Positions 29,017-38,707 are shown, numbered from the stretch's first letter. The stretch is 64,000 bases of DNA from Petrachloros mirabilis ULC683 (GCF_009939295.1 NZ_WVIC01000022.1:1-64000); one strand, 5' to 3'. Numbers and translations are program-made. Notes: a model not told the origin generated them from the letters alone.

Positions 29017-29403
29017 TTACCAAATAACTTGACAGTCGTAGCTCTCAAAGATGGCATCACGGGTAACAATAGCAGCCAACTCAACTCGACTTTGGGCAAT
29101 CAACAAGCGATCAAATGGGTCTCGGTGGTGCTGGGGAATTTGTTCGAGTTCCAGGATATGGGAAAACTCAATGGGCAAAAGAATAAAGTTATTCTCTGCT
29201 TGCTGCTCTTGCACGATATCCGCCAGGTTACCTCTGAGAGTGAGTTTGCCGAGTTGCAATTTGATTTGAATTTCCCACAGGCTGGTGAGGCTTAGCAATA
29301 CTTGATTTTCGGGCGTTTGGATACAGTCAAAAGTAACTGTTGGCAGTTTTTGGGGAGCACTGTCCCACCAGATGAAGGCATGGGTATCGAGTAGAAGTCT
29401 CAT
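29017..29403 (-). CDS. vapC: PIN-domain toxin of a type II toxin-antitoxin pair (VapC-like)
   Basis: 128 residues with the PIN acidic residues in LLDTHAFIWW, SLWEIQIK, HHRDPFDRLLIAQ and TRDAIFE. Such toxins are ribonucleases. The gene overlaps the upstream antitoxin by four bases (ATGA-type), so the two are translationally coupled. Confidence 0.9.
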   Translation of the reverse strand: MRLLLDTHAFIWWDSAPQKLPTVTFDCIQTPENQVLLSLTSLWEIQIKLQLGKLTLRGNLADIVQEQQAENNFILLPIEFSHILELEQIPQHHRDPFDRLLIAQSRVELAAIVTRDAIFESYDCQVIW

Positions 29404-29621
29404 GCATCTTCACCAAGCCAAAAACTATCGGGCAATGGTTCGTCAAAGTCATCGTTCATGACAAACGCGTCAGGGTGAAGCCCAGGGGTGCGGACTTTGG
29501 GAGTGGGTTGGGGCAGTTTTTGGCGCAGAAAGGCAGCGAAGTCAAGGACTTCTTGCTGTTGGGAGGGGGTGAGGGCGCGAACTTGCTCTAGGAGAGCTTG
29601 CTCTATCGTGGGCTGTTCCAT
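29400..29621 (-). CDS. DUF2281-type antitoxin
   Basis: 73 residues. It has the family pattern of a helical N-terminus (LLEQVRALTPSQQQEVLDFAAFLRQKL) and an acidic tail. Members of DUF2281 commonly sit before PIN toxins and bind them. Its 5' end lies at the edge of the decayed Uma2-like fragment. Confidence 0.85.
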   Translation of the reverse strand: MEQPTIEQALLEQVRALTPSQQQEVLDFAAFLRQKLPQPTPKVRTPGLHPDAFVMNDDFDEPLPDSFWLGEDA

Positions 29622-29645
29622 ACTCGTGAAATCCTCATCGAGCAG

Positions 29646-29866
29646 TTAGTTGAGTTCCTCCTGCAGATAGCGCAACAGTGATCTAGAGACGGTAACCCGA
29701 TGATAGCCACTGCGTTGAGCCAGTTCATTCTTGAGTTGCTTGACCGGTTTTGAGTCACCACAGCACCTGAACTTTGCTGCGCTTTGTGGCATCTCGCTGT
29801 TGCAGGCTTAGTCTCAGGAATATCGAGGAACTCATCTAAGGTTAGCGGCAGAGTCGTAGCAATCAT
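29646..29866 (-). pseudogene. Decayed Uma2-like gene start fused to an unknown 3' remnant
   Basis: The first 23 residues (MIATTLPLTLDEFLDIPETK) match the usual N-terminus of Uma2 proteins, after which sense is lost. A second frame then reads KPVKQLKNELAQRSGYHRVT followed by LLRYLQEELN and a stop at 29646, as if the end of another small gene were joined to it. No full-length protein is possible. Confidence 0.5.
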
Positions 29867-29907
29867 ATGCAGAATTGCCCCCTGTAGAGACAGGAGAATT
29901 CAAGGGC

Positions 29908-31065
29908 TTACCACTGCATTATGACCTTGGCTGCGGCGGTGACACCAGCACCAACCGGAAGGTTGGGATACTCAAGGTCTTGGAGGACGGATTCTAGGGC
30001 TGCGATCGCACTCAAAATATCGCGATCGCTGACAAACCCAAGATGGCCAATGCGAAAGATCTTGCCCTTAAAGTGATCTTGGCCACCCGCCATAGCAATG
30101 TCATATTTTTGCCGCAAGACTGAGCGCACCTTTTCAGAGTCCACATGGCCAGGCTCCACCGCCGTAATAGCCGGACTCGCGGCAGCAGCATCCCTGACCA
30201 GTAAAGGCACGCCTAGAGCTTCAATCGCAGCCCGAGCCGCATTTCTGAGACGTAGATGTCGGCCAAAAATCTGATCCAGCCCTTCAGCCTTCATCATCTC
30301 AAGGGCTGCCTGTAGCGCAAAGATTAGATTCACAGGTGGCGTAAACGGGGTAGTGTTCTTCGCAGCATCCTTGCGATACTTGCCCAAGTCCAGATAAAAG
30401 CGCGGCAGTTTTGCCGTTTCATAGGCTTTCCAGGCTTTGGCACTCACACAGACAAAGCCCAGCCCAGGCGGAATCATAAAGCCCTTTTGTGAACCAGAGC
30501 CAACCACATCCAGCCCCCACTCATCGACCGGAACATTGGTTGCCCCCAAGCTGGTCACCGCATCCACAATGATCAACGCCTCACCGTGATCTTTAACGTA
30601 GCGGTTGATAGTTTCGAGATCATTTAAGACCCCAGTTGAAGTCTCACTATGGGTAATCACCACCGCCTTAATTTGCTTTTGGGTATCCGCCTCAAGAGCC
30701 CTGCGAAACGCATCTGGATCTAGCGGTTGTCCCCAAGACGCCGTAATTCGTTCAGTCCGAAGACCAAACGTATCACATAGATCAGCCCAGCGCTCCCCAA
30801 ACTTGCCATTGCAACCCACCAAAACCCGATCGCCCGAACTCAGAAAATTAATGATGCCAGCTTCCATAGCTCCCGTACCGCTAGCCGTCAAGATCAGCAC
30901 ATCATTTTGAGTTTGGTGGAGCCATTTCAAATCAGCTATGACCTGCGCCATAATCTTGCTGAAGTCACCGCTCCGGTGACCAATGGGGTGCTTAGCCAGC
31001 GCTGAAAGCACCCGCTCCGGAACCGGTGTTGGCCCCGGAATCATCAGCATCAATTTGTCATCCAT
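29908..31065 (-). CDS. Class V PLP aminotransferase (alanine/serine-glyoxylate type)
   Basis: 385 residues. The PLP-binding Lys is in GSGSQKGFMIPPGLGF (about residue 190), the phosphate-binding region near LTASGTGAMEAG, and the conserved N-terminus is MIPGPTPVPERVLSAL. The family includes serine-glyoxylate aminotransferase of photorespiration and a protein once described as a hydrogenase small subunit in cyanobacteria. A photorespiratory role is likely but substrate choice cannot be read. Confidence 0.9.
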   Translation of the reverse strand: MDDKLMLMIPGPTPVPERVLSALAKHPIGHRSGDFSKIMAQVIADLKWLHQTQNDVLILTASGTGAMEAGIINFLSSGDRVLVGCNGKFGERWADLCDTFGLRTERITASWGQPLDPDAFRRALEADTQKQIKAVVITHSETSTGVLNDLETINRYVKDHGEALIIVDAVTSLGATNVPVDEWGLDVVGSGSQKGFMIPPGLGFVCVSAKAWKAYETAKLPRFYLDLGKYRKDAAKNTTPFTPPVNLIFALQAALEMMKAEGLDQIFGRHLRLRNAARAAIEALGVPLLVRDAAAASPAITAVEPGHVDSEKVRSVLRQKYDIAMAGGQDHFKGKIFRIGHLGFVSDRDILSAIAALESVLQDLEYPNLPVGAGVTAAAKVIMQW

Positions 31066-31238
31066 GACTGTTACCTATCCCTGTCTTTGCAATCAAAAAA
31101 ATTTACTGGATATGCCCCGCCCAAAGTCAATCTCAGAAAGTGGGGCACTGAGCGAGAGCATCCCCAACTGAGCGCGAATCTCCCCTTCAGCGACAAGTCA
31201 TCAACTTATCTGTTGAATTTCTATCAAACCATAGAAAC

Positions 31239-31267
31239 AGAGTGAAGACTGTACCAGTCTTCACTCT
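31239..31267 (-). terminator. Perfect hairpin downstream of gap2
   Basis: AGAGTGAAGACTG (31239-31251) pairs with CAGTCTTCACTCT (31255-31267) across a 3-nt loop. It lies ~170 bp after the gap2 stop and ~170 bp before the aminotransferase start, both on the minus strand, so it probably isolates the two. Confidence 0.65.
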
Positions 31268-31299
31268 AAGAGCTTGTTTAGGAAGTTGCTTAGACCTTG

Positions 31300-31376
31300 C
31301 ACTTGCCCCCTCAATCCCCCATTCTGGGGGATTTAAGAGCGATTAAAGCCCCCCAAATGGGGGGTTGGGGGGCAAA
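31300..31376. repeat. G-run/C-run hairpin repeat
   Basis: Two nested palindromes, AATCCCCCATTCTGGGGGATT and CCCCCCAAATGGGGGG, joined by AAGAGCGATTAAAG. It belongs to the same family as the blocks near 13.2, 10.6 and 53.4 kb. The rest of 31066-31435 shows no gene. Confidence 0.75.
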
Positions 31377-31435
31377 TGTAGCGCATGGGAAGACTTTTAA
31401 AACAGTCTCTAAGGTTGACAAATTCTTTCGCTGAA

Positions 31436-32446
31436 TTAATGCGTCCACTTCTGAGCTACATATTCAGCCAGATCTAGCACCCGCTGGCTATAACCCCACT
31501 CATTATCATACCAGGCCACCACTTTCACCATGTTGCCACCCATGACCATAGTCAGAGCCGCATCCACAATGGACGAAGCATCATGGCCGCGATAGTCGCT
31601 CGATACCAGTTCAATTTCACTGACATGAATAATACCTTTCATGGAGCCAGCTTCCGCCGCTTTAAGCGCTTCATTGACTTGCTCAGCAATAGTAGACTTC
31701 TCAACCTGAGCCACAAAGTCTACAACCGAGACGTTGGGGGTCGGCACCCGCAGGGCAATACCATTGAGCTTGCCTTGCAGCTCTGGGATTACCAAACCCA
31801 CGGCCTTAGCTGCGCCCGTGGAGGTGGGAACAATATTGACGGCTGCGGCTCGTGCCCGACGTAAGTCTCGATGGCTGGCATCCAGGATACGCTGATCACC
31901 CGTATAACTATGGGTGGTAGTCATCATCCCCTGCACAATCCCGAACTGCTCATGGAGCACCTTGGCAACCGGAGCCAAGCAGTTGGTGGTGCAACTGGCA
32001 TTACTGAGGATCATTTCACTGGGATCATAGGTTTCGTGGTTAACCCCTACCACGTAAGTCCCTACACCCCCCTTACCGGGTGCCGTGATCAACACTTTCT
32101 TGGCACCCGCGTTCACATGCTTCGAGGCACCTTCCTTGGACACAAAAACCCCAGTAGATTCAATCACGAGGTCAATATCCCAAGCAGACCAGGGAAGATT
32201 TTCAGGGTTGCGATCCGAGACACATTTGACCACGTTGCCATTGGCTGTGATGCTGCTCTCATCAGCACTAATGTCCGCTTGCATTTGTCCCAACATGGAG
32301 TCGTATTTGAGCAAGTGGGCATTGGTCTTAGGGTCGGAGGTATCGTTAATGGCGACAATCTCTAAGTTGCTGCTTTCTCGCAAAAGCCAGCAACGCATAA
32401 AATTGCGACCGATGCGTCCAAACCCGTTGATCGCGACTCTAATCAC
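31436..32446 (-). CDS. gap2: Glyceraldehyde-3-phosphate dehydrogenase, photosynthetic type (Gap2)
   Basis: 336 residues. NAD(P)-binding GFGRIGRNF at the N-terminus, the catalytic Cys in [12 protein letters not shown], the active-site His in [11 protein letters not shown]. The segment after the first strand lacks the Asp that restricts GapA/Gap1 to NAD, in line with the NADP-using Gap2 of the Calvin cycle. The flanks show no operon partner. Confidence 0.95.
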   Translation of the reverse strand: MIRVAINGFGRIGRNFMRCWLLRESSNLEIVAINDTSDPKTNAHLLKYDSMLGQMQADISADESSITANGNVVKCVSDRNPENLPWSAWDIDLVIESTGVFVSKEGASKHVNAGAKKVLITAPGKGGVGTYVVGVNHETYDPSEMILSNASCTTNCLAPVAKVLHEQFGIVQGMMTTTHSYTGDQRILDASHRDLRRARAAAVNIVPTSTGAAKAVGLVIPELQGKLNGIALRVPTPNVSVVDFVAQVEKSTIAEQVNEALKAAEAGSMKGIIHVSEIELVSSDYRGHDASSIVDAALTMVMGGNMVKVVAWYDNEWGYSQRVLDLAEYVAQKWTH

Positions 32447-32975
32447 TGCGTCTTATCCTCTATGTACTAAATTCAACATGCTCGCCAATATAACCCCATC
32501 ATCATATCGTAGAAGGTTGCTCAATTCGTAGCCCTCAGCAGGGAGAGGTGTAGGAAAAAAGCGCGAGAATCCAGACCATCGACAGGCTTCGTAAGCATCT
32601 CAACCGTCGCCGTGGGCAAAGGGTGCAACAAGCACCTCCATCTGATTGTGTTTCTTGGGGATGGAGCAGTCTGGATCTGGGCTTGGCATGATTTTTAGGC
32701 CAAGCAGGAATGGCAAGCCGAAGCCATTCCAGACTTGATTATGCGTAACTGTCCCCTGAGCGGAGTCGAAGGGGACATCTTCGGTAGGTTTTGGCTTCGG
32801 CTTCGCTCAGCCAGCATAGTCGTAGGGACGCTTACGATTATGCCATCTCACAGCGGGTCAACCCTGATTTGAGGTTGATGAAGATGGCAAACCCTAGGGA
32901 ACAGGGTTCGATAGACTTATAATACTGGCATAGCTTCTATGTCATGGGAGAGGGCTATTCTCCCACACCTTCTCA
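32447..32975. other. Gene-free space before the tRNA
   Basis: About 530 bp holding the gap2 promoter and a hairpin TGTCCCCTGAGCGG...AAGGGGACA at 32750-32778. Short direct repeats TCGGCTTCGCTCAG-type strings occur near 32798-32812. No convincing gene on either strand. Confidence 0.5.
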
Positions 32976-33048
32976 CCAGGGTTGGCCGAGCGGTTTAGGC
33001 AGCGAACTCATAATTCGCCCCAGGCAGGTTCAACTCCTGCACCCTGGA
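32976..33048 (+). tRNA. trnM: tRNA with CAT anticodon (tRNA-Met, elongator type)
   Basis: Folds as a full 73-nt cloverleaf: acceptor CCAGGGT/ACCCTGG, D stem GCC/GGC, anticodon stem GCGAA/TTCGC with loop CTCATAA, variable CCCAG, T arm GCAGG-TTCAACT-CCTGC, discriminator A; no encoded CCA. CAT could also belong to tRNA-Ile2, whose C is modified; the CTCATAA loop favours elongator Met. The D arm text GGCCGAGCGG recalls Leu/Ser tRNAs, but the variable arm is short. Confidence 0.88.
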
Positions 33049-33129
33049 TCCTTAGAATTAGGTGACTTGCTCCCAACCGCTTCGGGTAGAGTGGGGGCTT
33101 CTCCAGCCTTTCGGCCTTCGGGTTTTATA

Positions 33130-33519
33130 CTAAAATCCACTTCCAAGGGCAGAGTCTTCCAGCTCATAAACCGAGGTCGAAAAGGGAGACACAAGATCTC
33201 GGGTGCGGATGATCGGTTGATCTTCACCTTGCTGTCTCAACACATCCCGAGAGAAGACACTCAGACGCTTGGTAGCATTACGAATTTTAATATCGTCATA
33301 TTGAATGCCAAACATAAAGGAGGCATCGCCTGTAAAAGAGCTTTCAGGCCAAAATTTATCTAGCTCAGCTTTTTGATCGACAACTTGGGGCAGGGTGGGT
33401 GCATTCAAGGGCGCTCCTGAATCCACTGATTGAGCTAGGCTGGCTGGAGCGATTGCCAGTCCTAGGGCTATCATCAATCCGAAGCTGCTTGTTGCACTCA
33501 TGCGCATCATCACACCCAT
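33130..33519 (-). CDS. Secreted hypothetical protein
   Basis: 129 residues with a signal peptide (about 1-29, cleavage near SLAQS), then a polar domain of ~100 residues without cysteines or known motif. Starts at 33507 or 33501 (MRMSA, MSATS) are possible. Location periplasm or thylakoid lumen. Its 3' end is ~80 bp from the tRNA on the other strand. Confidence 0.65.
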   Translation of the reverse strand: MGVMMRMSATSSFGLMIALGLAIAPASLAQSVDSGAPLNAPTLPQVVDQKAELDKFWPESSFTGDASFMFGIQYDDIKIRNATKRLSVFSRDVLRQQGEDQPIIRTRDLVSPFSTSVYELEDSALGSGF

Positions 33520-33816
33520 GATTGTTTGTCCTTAAAGGTCAGTCTGTCAATTCTAGCTTACCCACTTCCATGAGAAAATAAGCTATCGTCTGCACTTTGA
33601 TCAGGTGAGTCATCTACGTTTGATCTGGATTTTATTAATATAGAAATCCTAAATCAGTGCTGACTAAAAACACCCCATATACTCCCTGGCTGTTGCTGTC
33701 CCCTCTCACGAAGCAGAGCAGGGGTGGAGTATAAGGTCTGTAGGTGCCCAATCATCTGCCCAATCATCTGGGCTCTTTGTAGCTGTCTTGCTTGAGTTCC
33801 CTAAGTTGCGATACCC

Positions 33817-34431
33817 ATGACCTCTGCTTTTAAGCCTGTTCCGGATGAGCAAGGAAAGCTCTCAATTGAAGCCCTTCGCGCTGAGTTGTTGGATTTATTT
33901 TGCCAGTTGGCCTACAAGACAGGTGACTTTCTCCTGTCTTCAGGGCTGCGGAGCTCCTATTACATCAATGGCAAACTGGTCACTTTGGATTCACAAGGTG
34001 CTTTAGCCATTGGTCGTCTTTTACTGCACCAATTGCCTGCTTCGGCCAAGGCGGTGGCTGGGTTGACGCTCGGGGCTGATCCCATTGTGACTGCCATCAG
34101 TGTGGTGTCGGCCTATGAGAATCGTCCCATTCCAGGCTTGATTGTGCGTAAGGAACCGAAAGGCCATGGCACCCGAGCCTATATTGAGGGGCCAGTGCTT
34201 CCGGAGGACAGCGAGGTGGTGGTGGTCGAAGATGTCGTCACAACTGGGCAATCTGCTCTGAAGGCAGTAGAGCGACTCCGCCAGGCTGGGTATCAGGTGA
34301 ATCGCGTCATTGCGTTGGTCGATCGCCAGCAAGGGGGGACGGAGGCTTATGCGGAACTGGGACTTGCCTTTGAGTCAGTCTTTAAAATTGACGAAATTCA
34401 GACCCGTTGGCAAGAGCTTCATGCAGGCTAG
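33817..34431 (+). CDS. pyrE: Orotate phosphoribosyltransferase PyrE
   Basis: Makes orotidine-5'-phosphate in pyrimidine synthesis. 204 residues with the PRPP-binding motif VVVVEDVVTTGQSALKAVE, the DFLLSSGLRSSYYINGK segment and the flexible-loop KEPKGHGT. Standard length. Monocistronic. Confidence 0.94.
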   Translation: MTSAFKPVPDEQGKLSIEALRAELLDLFCQLAYKTGDFLLSSGLRSSYYINGKLVTLDSQGALAIGRLLLHQLPASAKAVAGLTLGADPIVTAISVVSAYENRPIPGLIVRKEPKGHGTRAYIEGPVLPEDSEVVVVEDVVTTGQSALKAVERLRQAGYQVNRVIALVDRQQGGTEAYAELGLAFESVFKIDEIQTRWQELHAG

Positions 34432-34464
34432 TTCTGAGCCGTATGCTCTAAAGAAAAGCTCTCC

Positions 34465-35610
34465 TCAGACGATGGATTGGGGTTCAGTGTCAGCGGTCAT
34501 TTTTTGAATGAGCGTGAGCAGTTCTTGGGGGTTAAAGGGTTTTGTTAGGTAGGCACTACAGCCAGACATGCGGGCTCGAACTCGATCGATAATCCCCTCG
34601 CGGCCTGTCAACATCACAATGGGAATGTCTTTGAAGGCTTCTATTTGCCGCACCCGGCGACAGAGTTCATAGCCATCCATGTGGGGCATTTCAATATCCA
34701 TCAAAATCAGTTGGGGTGGAGATTGGGCTAGGGTAGAGATGGCCTGGGTGGGGTCAAGAATGGACAAAACTTGGTAGCAAGAAGACTCTAAGGTCAGTTT
34801 GACGAACTGTTGAATGGTTTTGCTGTCGTCAACACAGGCAATGCGCGCAACCTGGGGTTGAGAAATTTGATGATGGGGTTTCGAGGCAATAATTCCGTGG
34901 GCAATTAAGGGATGAAGTGCGATCGCAAGAGACTGCACCTCTTGATTTAGCTGGTTAGCCAAGTTATACAGAGATAGATTCTGCCCTAGCAAACTGATTG
35001 CATTTTGCAAAAACTGTAGCTCCTTATTGTCAGTCCAAATAAAGTTCAAGAGTGCATTTCGATCGACCAAATGAAGTCGCTGCAAAGGAGAACTCACCTG
35101 AGGGCGAAGTTGTACCCAGCGATTCAGCGTATCGCGCACCGGCAGCACAAGCTGCCGAAAAGGAGCCGATAGCAGCAGCGGATCCAGACCAATTTTAGTT
35201 TCATACTTCAGAGCCGCCTGGGGAATGGCCAACATTTGTACCAAAGCCTCCTGAGTCAAAAACCCCAGCATTTGGCGAAAATGATGGATCGGCCAGCCCT
35301 GAGACTGCCACAGTTTACAAAGCAAGGGATAATCTGATTCGCCTTGCTCACTCCATTGAGTCCGCGCCAAGTCAGGAAAATGTTGTTTTAAGACATAGGG
35401 CAAACGATCTTGACGACCCACCGTACTCTCTGCAAAGTGAATCTGGCCATCACCAAAATAAACACGCCAGCCAATCGAAGGGTCAAGGGGATCAGTAATG
35501 GTCATTCGCCCCGGACGTTGCTCGGAAATAACCTTATGCAATGCCCTAGTCGGCGAAACCATAGGCGCATCCTGCTGTAGAGCTGGATGAGTGGCGGAGG
35601 CATAAGTCAT
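34465..35610 (-). CDS. PatA-like response regulator (PATAN + receiver)
   Basis: 381 residues. Residues ~20-230 form the cyanobacterial PATAN/DUF4388 region; ~257-378 a CheY-like receiver with acid pocket CVDDSK, phospho-acceptor Asp in LILMDIEMPHMDG, and the conserved Thr and Lys (MLTGRE, LTKPF). Relatives control heterocyst pattern (PatA) or type IV pilus phototaxis (PilG/TaxP1). No histidine kinase is near. Confidence 0.85.
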   Translation of the reverse strand: MTYASATHPALQQDAPMVSPTRALHKVISEQRPGRMTITDPLDPSIGWRVYFGDGQIHFAESTVGRQDRLPYVLKQHFPDLARTQWSEQGESDYPLLCKLWQSQGWPIHHFRQMLGFLTQEALVQMLAIPQAALKYETKIGLDPLLLSAPFRQLVLPVRDTLNRWVQLRPQVSSPLQRLHLVDRNALLNFIWTDNKELQFLQNAISLLGQNLSLYNLANQLNQEVQSLAIALHPLIAHGIIASKPHHQISQPQVARIACVDDSKTIQQFVKLTLESSCYQVLSILDPTQAISTLAQSPPQLILMDIEMPHMDGYELCRRVRQIEAFKDIPIVMLTGREGIIDRVRARMSGCSAYLTKPFNPQELLTLIQKMTADTEPQSIV

Positions 35611-35852
35611 AGGTCTTTAACCCACTGAGTCAACAGGTCTATCAAAGCTGGCCCTTGAACTGGGTGCCATCAGATCCAAAAGATCTGTCCCTCAAAGAGG
35701 ATGCTCTACTTACAGGGTTGACCGATTTCCAGAAAATTATTCCCGTAGAATCACGGAATTTTCTAGCTCAAAGGAATTTTAAGTGCCCGATCGCCCCCCA
35801 CAGATCCCAAGTGCTGTCCAGGAGATAGGTTGGAAGCTGGGCAGCATCCAGT

Positions 35853-36401
35853 CTACGAAGATGAATCGGCACAATTTAGCGTATCGCGGGTTTGGCGACC
35901 CGTAGTTGAGTTAGTGCCCTGAGCAACCGCACAAAGGGCATCCAGCATCTTACCGCTGAGATCCACATCCGTAAAATCAGCGCCATCAATCACGACGTTA
36001 TCCAGAAGGGTGTTATACGCAAATGCCCCTTCTAAAATCGCATCACTCAGGTTCGCACCGCTAAGACGGGCAGAATCAAGGGTTGCAAAACTGAGATTAG
36101 CTCCTGTCAAGTCTGCGTCTACCAAGAAAGCACCAAATAGCCGCACCCCGCTCAGATCGGCATGGCTAAGGTTACTTTTACGAAGATTTGTTTGAGTAAA
36201 ACTCGCCTGTGTCAAGTCTTGTCCTGAGAGATCGGCTCCCATCAAATTTTCTTTATCAAAATTGGCAGCCCAGACTGAGGTGGGCACCCAGGACTCCCAA
36301 CTCAGCATGATCAGCCCCACCAACACCACCATGCTCAACCAGCGTCGAATCCCAGAAAAACCAGGAATAACCCCTCTAATTGTTTGATAGATCTGAGTCA
36401 T
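35853..36401 (-). CDS. Pentapeptide-repeat protein, exported
   Basis: 182 residues from the Met at 36401. Hydrophobic N-terminus (about 18-45) that acts as signal or anchor with a site near VWAANFDKEN, then about 20 A(D/N)LxX pentapeptides (NLMGADLSGQDLTQASF) forming a right-handed beta helix, and a C-terminal part with two Cys. Such proteins are common in cyanobacterial thylakoid lumen; role unknown. Confidence 0.85.
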   Translation of the reverse strand: MTQIYQTIRGVIPGFSGIRRWLSMVVLVGLIMLSWESWVPTSVWAANFDKENLMGADLSGQDLTQASFTQTNLRKSNLSHADLSGVRLFGAFLVDADLTGANLSFATLDSARLSGANLSDAILEGAFAYNTLLDNVVIDGADFTDVDLSGKMLDALCAVAQGTNSTTGRQTRDTLNCADSSS

Positions 36402-36547
36402 GAATCCCCCTAAAGTCCTACAACAACGCAGATACAGACAGAAAAGCATTACCCCTGCTTGTTATCCTATCGAAAACCTGGATCGGTTCCATCCCAACCC
36501 TGCATGGCATCTCTGGCTAACATCCTCAACGACAAGGAGCAATTGCC

Positions 36548-37084
36548 TTGAGTGACACCTCTCCATCCCCCGCCCCTTCCAACTCAACACCCACCTCACG
36601 ACATCTAGGGCAATGGGGTGAAGCCATCGTGGGGCACTGGCTCACCCAACAAGGTTGCCACCTCCTTGCTCAAGGCTGGCGCTGCCGATGGGGAGAACTA
36701 GACTGGATTGCCCAGTACCCCCTCGATCAAACTCACACCCCTCCACTAGCGCCAGAGCCCACCCTGATTTTTGTCGAAGTCAAAACCCGTAGCCGTTACA
36801 ACTGGGACGCCAATGGCTTGCTCGCCATCAGCCCCCAAAAGCAAGCAAAGCTCTGGCGCACTGCTCAATACTATTTGGCCCAGCACCCTCAGAAGGCCGA
36901 ACTGCCCTGCCGATTTGATGTGGCACTGGTCACCTACCAAGCCCCAGCACGGTCAACTTCTCCCTATTTGCCAACTGCAATAACACTCCCTACTTCCGTG
37001 CAGATCGCCTTGAATCAGCCCCTTACCCTCGGCAACTTCTGTTTTACCCTGGATACCTATTTGCCGAATGTCTTGGCAGCATGA
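36548..37084 (+). CDS. YraN family (UPF0102) endonuclease-like protein
   Basis: 178 residues starting at a TTG (36548) with AAGGAG upstream. Restriction-endonuclease-like fold: GQWGEAIVGHWL, the WRCRWGELDWIA motif, and LIFVEVKTRS with the catalytic E-x-K. Residues 120-178 include a Pro/Thr-rich insert. The family may act in DNA uptake or repair; the function is not settled. Confidence 0.88.
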   Translation: MSDTSPSPAPSNSTPTSRHLGQWGEAIVGHWLTQQGCHLLAQGWRCRWGELDWIAQYPLDQTHTPPLAPEPTLIFVEVKTRSRYNWDANGLLAISPQKQAKLWRTAQYYLAQHPQKAELPCRFDVALVTYQAPARSTSPYLPTAITLPTSVQIALNQPLTLGNFCFTLDTYLPNVLAA

Positions 37085-37366
37085 CTCGCAACGCCACTTC
37101 GCTGCATCCCTGAACTCCCTATCCGACGCTGGACCTTACGGACAGCGACCAGGCAGAATTTCGATCCTAAATGTCAGCAATCTTTGACAAAGCGATCCCC
37201 AACAAGCACTAAAAATCGTTAAATCACCCTAAATAGAGCTGTTGGGACACTTGACATTTCGGGATGAATTGTTACATTGTCTTAAAGAAAGCGATCCCCA
37301 ATTCGTTGGGGGCACTGTCCCAGGCAACAGCCTTGCCGATACTCCGATGGAGGAGGAACATCTAAC

Positions 37367-38596
37367 ATGGCTCCAGAGCAACCCCCATTAGAAGATATGA
37401 CCCTGCGGCAATTACGGCGAGTAGCCAGTTACTATGGCATTTCTCGCTATAGTCGTATGCGCAAAGATCAGCTTCTTGCTGCAATTCAAGCAGCCCAACA
37501 GTCCTCCACTCAAATATCGTCTATGCCAGCACGTCATTTAGAAGCCCAAGAACAGTTAACCGCTCAAGAGCGGGTAGAAGCGGCCAAGTTTGAAGTTGGT
37601 CAAGAGGATCTCACCGACCTATCTCTAGCAGTCGTCGATGAAGGTCTAGGAGATCTGCCCGCAGGCTATGGCGAGAGCCAGATTGTCCTGATGCCCCGCG
37701 ATCCTCAGTGGGCCTACACGTACTGGGATATTTCCAACGAGCATAAAGCTGAACTCCGAAGTCAAGGGGGACAGCAGTTGGTGTTACGGTTGGTCGATTC
37801 TACAGACATTGATCTGGCTTATCAAAGACCTCATAGCGTTCAAGAATACCCCTGTGATGAGCTGGCGCGAGAGTGGTACTTGCCGATACCGGTGAGCGAT
37901 CGCGACTATGTCGTTGAAATTGGTTATCGCTGTGTTGACGGGCGCTGGTTAGTGCTGAGCCGTTCGGCTCCAGCACACATTCCGCCAGTGTATCCCTCCG
38001 ATTGGGTTGAAGATAAATTCATCACGGTTGATTGGGAAGAAGATCTGCGCGGCAAGACCTTGGTGACCCTTGTTCCTCCGGCTCAAAAAATTGCCGTGTC
38101 TGGTACCAGTCCCATTTACGAAGAGATCTTCGGCATGGCGCAAGGGGTTGAAGCCCTCCGGGTCGCTGGTTCGTTGTATGGCTCTATGCAGCAAGTTCCT
38201 GAACAGGCGCTTAGTTCCTATGTCTTCCCGTCAGGGGTAGGCATGTGGGCAGTACCCAATGTTTCTGGCCTCACCATGTCCGGCGTTGGGTTCTCGGCCT
38301 CTGCCGCTCCGATCCGACCCCGACAATTCTGGTTGGTAGCGGATGCAGAATTGATTGTCTATGGTGCTACCGAACCCGATGCCACCGTCACCATTGGTGG
38401 TCGTCCCATTCAACTCAGCCCAGATGGAACATTTCGCTTCCAGATGTCATTTCAAGATGGCTTAATTGACTATCCGATCATGGCGGTGGCAGCGGATGGT
38501 GAGCAAAATCGAGCCATTCACATGAAGTTTACCCGTGAAACACCGGAACGACGCACCAATACCAAGGAAGAAGCCATTGAAGAATGGCTGGTCTAG
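37367..38596 (+). CDS. DUF4912 protein with N-terminal Rho/SAP-like domain
   Basis: 409 residues; ribosome site GGAGGAGGAAC before the ATG. Residues 9-42 (MTLRQLRRVASYYGISRYSR) form a Rho-N/SAP-like helical domain that could bind nucleic acid. Then a DUF4912 domain (about 105-230; LMPRDPQWAYTYWDISNEHK) and a C-terminal repeat of a similar fold (325-390). DUF4912 function is unknown. Two copies of AAAGCGATCCCCAA lie upstream, and a strong terminator follows. Confidence 0.85.
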   Translation: MAPEQPPLEDMTLRQLRRVASYYGISRYSRMRKDQLLAAIQAAQQSSTQISSMPARHLEAQEQLTAQERVEAAKFEVGQEDLTDLSLAVVDEGLGDLPAGYGESQIVLMPRDPQWAYTYWDISNEHKAELRSQGGQQLVLRLVDSTDIDLAYQRPHSVQEYPCDELAREWYLPIPVSDRDYVVEIGYRCVDGRWLVLSRSAPAHIPPVYPSDWVEDKFITVDWEEDLRGKTLVTLVPPAQKIAVSGTSPIYEEIFGMAQGVEALRVAGSLYGSMQQVPEQALSSYVFPSGVGMWAVPNVSGLTMSGVGFSASAAPIRPRQFWLVADAELIVYGATEPDATVTIGGRPIQLSPDGTFRFQMSFQDGLIDYPIMAVAADGEQNRAIHMKFTRETPERRTNTKEEAIEEWLV

Positions 38597-38667
38597 GTTT
38601 TTACCGTTGAACCCTAATTTGAGTTGGGCGTCTCAGTCGATTTGGGCTTACTAGATTGAGTCCTACC

Positions 38668-38707
38668 AAAAAGAGCTTGAAGATATTCGCTTCAAGCTCT
38701 TTTTTTT
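38668..38707 (+). terminator. Rho-independent terminator after the DUF4912 gene
   Basis: AAGAGCTTGAAG (38671-38682) pairs with CTTCAAGCTCTT (38690-38701), followed by a run of seven or more T. It is 75 bp after the stop codon. Confidence 0.93.
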
